Assembly: GCF_040802235.1 (NCBI RefSeq)
Contig: NC_133166.1
Span: 114,280,991-114,344,990 of the forward strand
DNA: 64,000 nt
Direction of reading: 5' to 3'
Source of the DNA: Manis javanica
Taxonomy: Eukaryota; Chordata; Mammalia; Pholidota; Manidae
Each line of letters starts with the position of its first letter. The stretch's first letter is position 1. A program made the position numbers and the translations under genes. The notes beneath the pieces are model-generated. The model searched no databases, had not been told where the DNA came from, and worked only from the letters and a program-made list of their open reading frames with translations. Of the stretch, positions 57,632-64,000 are shown piece by piece.

Positions 57632-60161
57632 GTGTGTAAATGAATATATCTTTCTACCTCCGGATGGTATTAATGAAATTGATTTAAAGACAAGCGCTTG
57701 TGAAAATTGAGTGTTCTAAAACTTCCAGAAAACCTGATAAAAAAGTGTTAAGCATTAATGCTAATTTGAGTTTGCCTGAGGCGGGCATGTCCTGGTAGTT
57801 GTCGGCTGCCTGAGTTTACCTAGAGTCATTTGAGTCATGTTATCTGCTAAATCTTTTAAGAATAGAATGCTTAGAAGCTTGGCTTTGTCTAGTGTTCAGT
57901 GGGGGTCTTGTGAGTAGGCTAGCATAGTTGTTGCAGGTAAGTGAACTGGATAAGTGTGGCAAGTGAACACCTTTTTAATTGTGTGTTGCAGTGTGTATGC
58001 CTACCTGCAGCCTGAGAATCTTTGTAGTAACTTAAAGCCTTAGAGTTTTGTTAAGTTGAGAAGATGTGCTCTGTGTTTGCTGGGAGATTGTGCTGTGAAG
58101 CTCATGGTTGCAGAAATTGTAGAATGTGTTTTGTGATAAAAGAAAGTAACTTTGTTCTAAAGTACAGCTATTTATTTAAAGAGAGACAAAGAGAGAAAAC
58201 AGCGTGGTGCCTTTTGTTGTAGAAGATCCGCTCAGCCTGTTGCTTTGGGGGAAGGGTTAGGGAGATAAACCCAGTCAAGCCGCAGGCAAGCCCAGGCATA
58301 ATTCTCACCGGCTTATGTGCTTGGGACCATGGGGCAAATGAAGAATAAATTACTATATTCTTACAGATATAGTCGTGCCTAGTGAAATTAAAGCAAGTGA
58401 GTCTTGATATCAAGTGCACAGCAAAATTAAAATCTCATTTCCAGTTAAACAGTTTTCTTTAACTGTTAGTCTGCTCTTAATGTTGAAAGATCACAGCAGT
58501 TTCTCATGCTTAAAGTCTCAGTGAGTTGCCATGAAATCGTAATGTTAAAGAGACTAAAAGCTAAAGTTTGTTAACAACTGTATAACCTTTATTTGCCTTT
58601 GAAATATTTTGTTATTAAAAATGATTGCATGGCCTGAAAAATTGAATTCCTAAGCAGAATAGTAACAAAGCTTTTTTCAGCTGATTAAATGCACTTAGTT
58701 AACAAACCAAAATTTATTAAACTGTAGAATCTGGACAAGATTATGTTTCTCCCAGAAAAACAGGTTTCACTGTAAAGGTTTAGATAGACGAACGTGTGAC
58801 CACTTTTGAGAAAAGTTGTAATAGATTTTTTGAGAACCACCAGGTCTTCTTGTTTAATTTATATGCTGTATGTTTTTAAAAAAAACATGGGGGACTCTCC
58901 ATATTTTTTAATGCAAATAATCTTAGAGCTTTTAATAGAATTTGCATAGCAGCTTATATCTACTATTAAAGAGTAAAACATTCTTGAAGCTTTCAGGGAA
59001 GACCTGTAAACTTAAGCACTTTCTCTGCTTTTTTGTATCTGGTCTTAGACACTTATGCTGAGTTATGTTCTTATTAACTTTTAAGTTGAATTTGACTATA
59101 GCCATATTCATTCTTTGTATGTATCTCTAACAAGTCTTTTGTATGCCTGGTGATATTATACTCTGCCTTGAGTTTAGACAGTTCTTTCAGCTAAATATGA
59201 ATTCTTATTGTAGCTTTTTTCCCCTCCTGAAGATGAAAGCAGAAGAATCTACCATCTGCTACCATTCTCTCAAGAATGCTTAGTAACCTAGAATTAGTTT
59301 GACTTTCTGTATGTTGTCTTTAAAAATTGACAGCAGCAATCTCCCCTGCTGCCCCACTTTTTAAGATATCTTGTTTACTGTGCTGAGTATATAGACAATA
59401 AATGTGTAATGATAGTTCTAAAAAAATTAAATGCAAAAAGGTGCTTTTACCTCTAGTTAACTCTGATATTTTCCAGAGGGCCCCTGGAACATGTCAGAAG
59501 AATTTTTTCTCACTAGAGAAAGTATTTGACTAATTTGGCTTATTTATCTGATATATATATATTTATTTACCAGGAAAGCACTGTCAAAGAGAATGATGCT
59601 AAACTTTGTTACTAAATGTTTTGTATTACAGAAATATCAGAATTTCCTTATGTCAACTGTTTTACAGTAAGCTCTCATCAGATCTTTAACCATTGTCATT
59701 TGTAAGTCTTTTGTCATTTATAGTATTATCCCTAAACTGGTAAAGAACTAGATTTCAGCAGAACAGGTATTAGTTACATAAGATTACATAAACTAAAGAA
59801 AATGATTTTGTGTCTTTTTGTTTCAAATGTTGCTGGTAAAATGTTTTAACCTTGTTCTCTTAAACTGACAACAGTTTAGTAAATGACTATCTTTATGAGC
59901 AGAATTGAAACATCCTTCTCTCTACTTGATCCCTCCAGAGTTTAAAAATGAGAGTGATTTTAGAGAGAAGTATCGTTTCAATAATGTAGCCTCCTTCCAG
60001 AATAAAAAATCCAACTCCAGATGTTGCTACATAACCTAATAACACAATTTGTTTTATCTTGCCTAGAAGCCACAAAACTGCAAATAGTAATAAAAATGAA
60101 ACCCAGAATAGAAGCACCAGCCTTCTGAAGCCCTCTCAACTGACCAGTGATGGAGACCTAG
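57632..60161 (+). other. AT-rich internal segment of unknown origin, unit 2
   Basis: Copy of 22192-24721; I saw no differences. Confidence 0.7.
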
Positions 60162-60344
60162 CTGCACCCTTTACTGCGCCCCCTTCTCAGCACGAAGCAG
60201 CCAGAGCGGTCATCGCCCCTTTTCCTAGCAGCAGCTAGAGTCTCTATCTGTAGAAGAAAGAATGAGACCATACCCATAGCCTTCCCTGGTAAAAACAGGT
60301 ATTTAATCCCTCCTCCCAAGAGATGGTGGGCTTGTAACACTGGA

Positions 60345-61070
60345 GTGACCCCATGTGTCTCTACTTCTGCCTTCAACTCCTCCCGTGATTTCTGTATCAT
60401 GGTCCAGTTAGTACCCAGACTAATGTATCATGATGACTTATCATTCGTGGCAGAATTAGAACCTAAACTAAAGTATAAAAGAGAGCCAGTCTCACTCACT
60501 CTAGCTGTATTACTAAGAGTAGGAGTCGCAGCCGGAGTAGGACCAGGGGCAGCTGCAATTATACAAGGAAACCAACATTACGAAGGACTAAGAATAGCTA
60601 TCGATGAAGATTTGAGAACTATAGAACAGTCTATTTCTAAACTTGAAAAGTCCCTAACCTCTCTCTCTGAAGTAGTGCTGCAAAATAGACGAGGGTTAGA
60701 TTTACTATTTCTAAAAGAAAGTAGATTGTGTGCAGCTCAAAAAGAAGAATGTTGCTTCTATGCAGACCATACTGGAGTAGTAAGAGACTCAATGTCTAAA
60801 CTGAGAGAAAGATTAGATCAGCGAAAGCGAGAACGAGAAGCTAACCAGAGCCTGTTTGAATCCTGGTTCTCTAGATCCCCATGGCTTACAACTCTAATAT
60901 CCACCTTGACAGGACCCCTGCTTATTTTTATATTGCTCCTCACCTTAGGTCCCTGCATTTTAAATCGAGTAATAACCTTTATTAGAGAAAGAGTAAGTGC
61001 TGTGCAGGTGCTAATGCTGAGACAACAGTATCATACCCTCACACATCAAGAAGAAACCAACATTCCATGA
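60345..61070 (+). pseudogene. env: Retroviral env 3' part: SU end plus complete TM, unit 2
   Basis: Identical to the unit 1 env remnant, with the same frame, motifs and stop. It also lacks most of SU and a signal peptide. Confidence 0.9.
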
Positions 61071-61081
61071 TTAGAATGTTC

Positions 61082-61099
61082 AGAAAAAGAAGTGGGGAA
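61082..61099 (+). other. Polypurine tract, unit 2
   Basis: Same tract, adjoining the unit 2 3' LTR. Confidence 0.85.
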
Positions 61100-61622
61100 T
61101 GTAGGACCCCAACCTCCCTGAGAAATAAGTTAGCCTAAGAGTAGCCATCTTGAAGCCCAAAAAGCCATTCTGATATATGACTCAGAGGGAACAACTGAAA
61201 CCAGGTAACTCCTCTGGAAAAACAAGTTAATCAATCATGACTACTGGCAGCGCTAACCTTTCGGTTAGTTAAACATAAAAGCTGACCCTACCTTGCTACA
61301 CCCCCAGGACGTGGCACCAACTCAGAAATCGTAGGTTTGAAAAATTACTGCCTTTGTAGTATTGTTATCTTGCTATGTAGTATTGTTATCTTGTTACTAC
61401 AACATAATCTGTAACCATGGTAAATCTCTAGGGCTAAATGCCTCAGAAAATCCTATATAACCACTTAGTTGTAAGTACTCAGGGTCCTCGTTGAGACCTG
61501 CTGCGACAGGCTGACTTGGACCCCAACTAGTTGGCTTCCGAATAAATTCCTCTTGCTTGTTGCATCAAGAAACGTCTTTGGTGAGTGATTTGGGGCGGCG
61601 CCTTCCTCAGGGGAATCCAACA
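61100..61622 (+). repeat. 3' LTR of provirus, unit 2
   Basis: Identical to the unit 1 3' LTR, including its single difference from the 5' LTR. Confidence 0.95.
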
Positions 61623-61626
61623 CCTG

Positions 61627-63106
61627 GTCTGCTCCCAATTATTTCTAATTCGACTTTTCTCCTCCATTTGTTGCTGGTTTGTAAGTCCTGTAATTTGCAG
61701 CCATCTGCACAGCAGTCCGGTACGTTGAAGGACCAAATTAATGTCATTAGTCTCCACTAGTAAGATCGTTCTGAAGGAGACGCTGCTACAAGCCGCCCTG
61801 GGGGGCTTTCCCAAGCGCACCTCTCTGCGGGCGTGGGGCAGGGTTTCTCCCGGGATCAGTCCCAGCAGTAGAATTGCTGCAGGCAGGGGACACACAGGTG
61901 AACAGTGGGTGCACAGTGTGGGAATTCTCTCCACAAACCTGCGCTGGGCAGCACGTGGTGCCCTAGCCCCCACCTGGCCGCCCCAGGGCAGGCACCTCCC
62001 TCTGTGCCCCTGCCAGTCCTGGTGGTCAGCCACCCTTCCTCACCGCCCAGCTCCACCTGGCCTTCCCGGGGAGCCGCCCGCCTTCAGTCCCCTGTCCTTG
62101 GAGCCCAGGCAGCCTGGTATGTAACTGTTCTCCCAGAAAGAGTGCCCTCCCTTCCAGAAAGGATCTGTCTCTGTCCTGGGGCGGCAGGTCCCTCTGCGCT
62201 CTCAGAGCCGGTGGGCAGCGGGAGTGCAGCGGGGGAAGTACAGCTGCCTGCAAGCCGGCTGTGCTCACTCTTGGGGTCACTTTCTCCTTGGGGTTCTTAC
62301 TGGTGGAGGCACAGGGTGAGGGCAGATAGCATGTAAAGGGAGCAGCTGTCTGGGCAGAGCACAGTCCTTTACCTCAACATCTCTTCTGCTCAAAACCCGG
62401 AAACCATCCTCCTGCCCCCACTTACCTACAATTCCCAGGGTGAACCAGACCCCTGGGAGCTGTAGTTCCTACAAGAGGACAAGCGGTCAAGAGCAGGGCC
62501 TGCAGGGCAGCAGGGACGCAAGGCAGGGGACGATGCACGGAGCAGAGGGGCGCTGTGCACCGTTCCCAGGAGTGCCGGCACCTGCCGCGCTCTGGGCTCT
62601 CAGCCCTGCCCTCAGCTGCCACACTCCCTGCGTGTCTCAGACATGCGAGTAGAGGCTGTGGCCAAACTTCCCCACGAGGCTCAGGCCAGCCAGGTCCCCT
62701 CTAGGGTTTCAGGCTCAGCAGTCACAGCCCCACGCGTTGAAAACAAGAGCCCAGGGCATTCCAGAGGAGCTGCGTGACAGCTGTTCAGCCGGGTCTAGAG
62801 CAGAGGTGGCATCCTCTGTGGCCCTGGATTGGGCACGGACAGCAGATCCTGACCCTCTGACTGCCAGGTGTTGGGGGAAGCCACGTACCCTATTGAAACC
62901 CCACATTCTCTTTCCTCAAGCACCGGTCTGGATTCTCTGGCTTCCATTCTGCCGTAGGCCCCCAGAAAGACGGGGGTGGGGGGAGGAATAGACAATTGAC
63001 TCCAGGCGACAGAAAGTCCCCAGGCCCCCAGGTGTGCGTGTGCAGCTCAGACATGACCCAGGGTGACTCACCAGGAGGTCTCAGCTCCTCTCTCAGTTAT
63101 GTCGGG
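61627..63106. other. Unassigned stretch after the provirus, unit 2
   Basis: Copy of 26187-27666. Differences from unit 1 begin to cluster at about 62,868. Confidence 0.5.
62425..62467. promoter_or_regulatory. Inverted pair of ACTACAATTCCCAG-like motifs, unit 2
   Basis: Unit 2 copy of 26985-27027. Confidence 0.35.
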
Positions 63107-63210
63107 GTTGCCTGGTCCCTGCCTGCACTCATTAGGGGGCACCTTGGGATTTCAGAGCAGAAACCCCTGGCTGGGTTTGCACCTATGGAGGGAAGTAGGC
63201 CGGGGGCTGG
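63107..63210 (+). repeat. Intron 9-like module upstream of the orphan exon, unit 2
   Basis: Unit 2 copy of 27667-27770, with a few substitutions. Confidence 0.7.
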
Positions 63211-63336
63211 TTCAGATGCAGGCACATCCTCACAAGTTCCTGGGAGTTCTGTTTTGGGGGCCGCCTGCCATAGTTGTGATCTGAGGAAAACACTTCAGCC
63301 CTTCCTCGCACAGACATATGGATGTTACTGTTGCAG

Positions 63337-63434
63337 TTAACGAGAAATCGAAGGTTATCGGAAAAGGCTTCCAAGATGTAGACAACAGGGAGGAAGTTAT
63401 TTGTCAATTCAGATTTGGTAACAAGAAATTCCCG
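63337..63434 (+). pseudogene. Orphan ANTXRL exon-10-like sequence, unit 2
   Basis: Copy of the orphan exon at 27897-27994. It differs at two bases, one giving Glu to Lys (GAG to AAG) and one at the last base before the donor (A to G). The frame and both splice signals remain intact. Confidence 0.65.
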
Positions 63435-63638
63435 GTAAGTAGGCCCTCCTTTCCTCCAGTGACAACCGTCCCGCATCGGGCTGCCTCCCCACAGTGAGCC
63501 CAGCTTGGACACCTGCCAGTGACACCCAGGAACTAATCCGTCCCCAGCACCGCCGGGCACCAGGGAGTAGCCTTCACTGCAGCCCACGCTGGGATTGGGG
63601 CAGGGTGGCCCTCAGAGCTGCGTCCCCCTCTGTGCGCC

Positions 63639-63730
63639 CCTGCCTGCACCCAGTAGGGGGCACCTGGGCATTTCAGATCAGAAACCCGTGGCTGGTTTTG
63701 CCCCGAAGGAGGGAAGCAGGGCGGGTGCCT
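63639..63730 (+). repeat. Third copy of the intron 9 module, unit 2
   Basis: Unit 2 copy of 28199-28290. Confidence 0.6.
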
Positions 63731-64000
63731 GATGTTCCCTGGTGGGAGTGGTCCAGACAGCAGATTCAAATCCCTCCAAATGTATCTACATATGTAACTT
63801 TGTTTTGCTAAAATACTAAGAGAGGTTTAGGAGAGTGGAGAATGTATGATATGATTCCAGAATTTACATGAAAGAGCAAGTGGGTTTTCCATGGAGGAAA
63901 GTCAACCCGTGCCCGCTCAGACATCTCTGAATTTCTAATCCACAGAACCTGTGCGCATATGAAATTTTTCTGCTTTATGTCCCTAGGTCTGCGATGGTTC

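Larger units (their letters stand above)
56605..61622 (+). mobile_element. Young defective gammaretroviral provirus, unit 2
   Basis: Unit 2 copy of the element at 21165-26182, with the same flanking CCTG (56601-56604 and 61623-61626) and the same single LTR difference. It is therefore one insertion duplicated with the locus, not a second integration. Confidence 0.95.
35428..64000 (+). repeat. Tandem segmental duplication, unit 2 (visible part)
   Basis: This is the second copy of bases 1-28,560, head to tail with the first. The segment 28,561-35,427, which holds ANTXRL exons 2-9 and most of the sequence upstream, is seen only once because the window ends before its next copy. Whether the array has more than three gene copies cannot be told from here. 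Confidence 0.97.

Noticed and set aside
1-64000. CRISPR arrays, bacterial operons, tRNA or rRNA genes
   Set aside because: None seen. The direct repeats are microsatellites or parts of the segmental duplication, and no tRNA A/B box pair with a foldable cloverleaf was found by eye.

Overview
The window is mammalian nuclear DNA. It has multi-exon splicing, LINE-1 and MIR fragments, CpG islands, (CA)n microsatellites and an endogenous gammaretrovirus. The style of the LINE-1 3' ends suggests a laurasiatherian, possibly a pangolin. That species guess comes from memory of repeat families and is low confidence.

The main structure is a direct tandem array with a period of about 35.44 kb. Bases 1-28,560 recur at 35,428-64,000. 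Each unit carries one anthrax-toxin-receptor-like gene (ANTXRL, + strand), then about 20 kb with two CpG islands and old repeats, then a 5,018-bp young provirus, then an orphan ANTXRL exon-10-like sequence just upstream of the next gene copy. Copy A contributes exons 10-15 (527-7451); its exons 1-9 lie left of the window. Copy B is complete (29212-42887, 15 coding exons, 505 codons in one open frame under the chosen splice model). Copy C contributes only its upstream flank; its exon 1 would fall about 650 bp beyond the right edge.

The predicted receptor has a signal peptide, a von Willebrand A (vWA) head, an ANTXR-type Ig-like domain, one transmembrane segment and a short Cys-rich cytoplasmic tail. 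The head keeps the DxSxS part of its metal site, but the other two metal-site positions (Thr and Asp in the ANTXR family) are Ile and Gly. The exon 12/13 junction is ambiguous and decides whether the protein is 505, 459 or about 358 residues.

The two units are almost identical (five substitutions and one 4-bp indel noticed) over about 26.6 kb, from intron 10 to about 1.8 kb upstream of the next exon 1. Outside that block divergence rises sharply: about 5% on the left and about 1.5% on the right. This fits very recent gene conversion or unequal exchange, or an assembly artefact.

The provirus (21165-26182 and 56605-61622) has 523-bp LTRs that differ at one base, a 4-bp target duplication, a tRNA-Pro primer site, an eight-codon gag stub, about 2.5 kb of AT-rich sequence that I cannot recognise where gag-pol should be, and an open env frame covering the end of SU and all of TM. 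It looks like a defective element that could only have moved with proteins supplied in trans. Both units carry the same insertion with the same LTR difference, so it predates the duplication or homogenisation.
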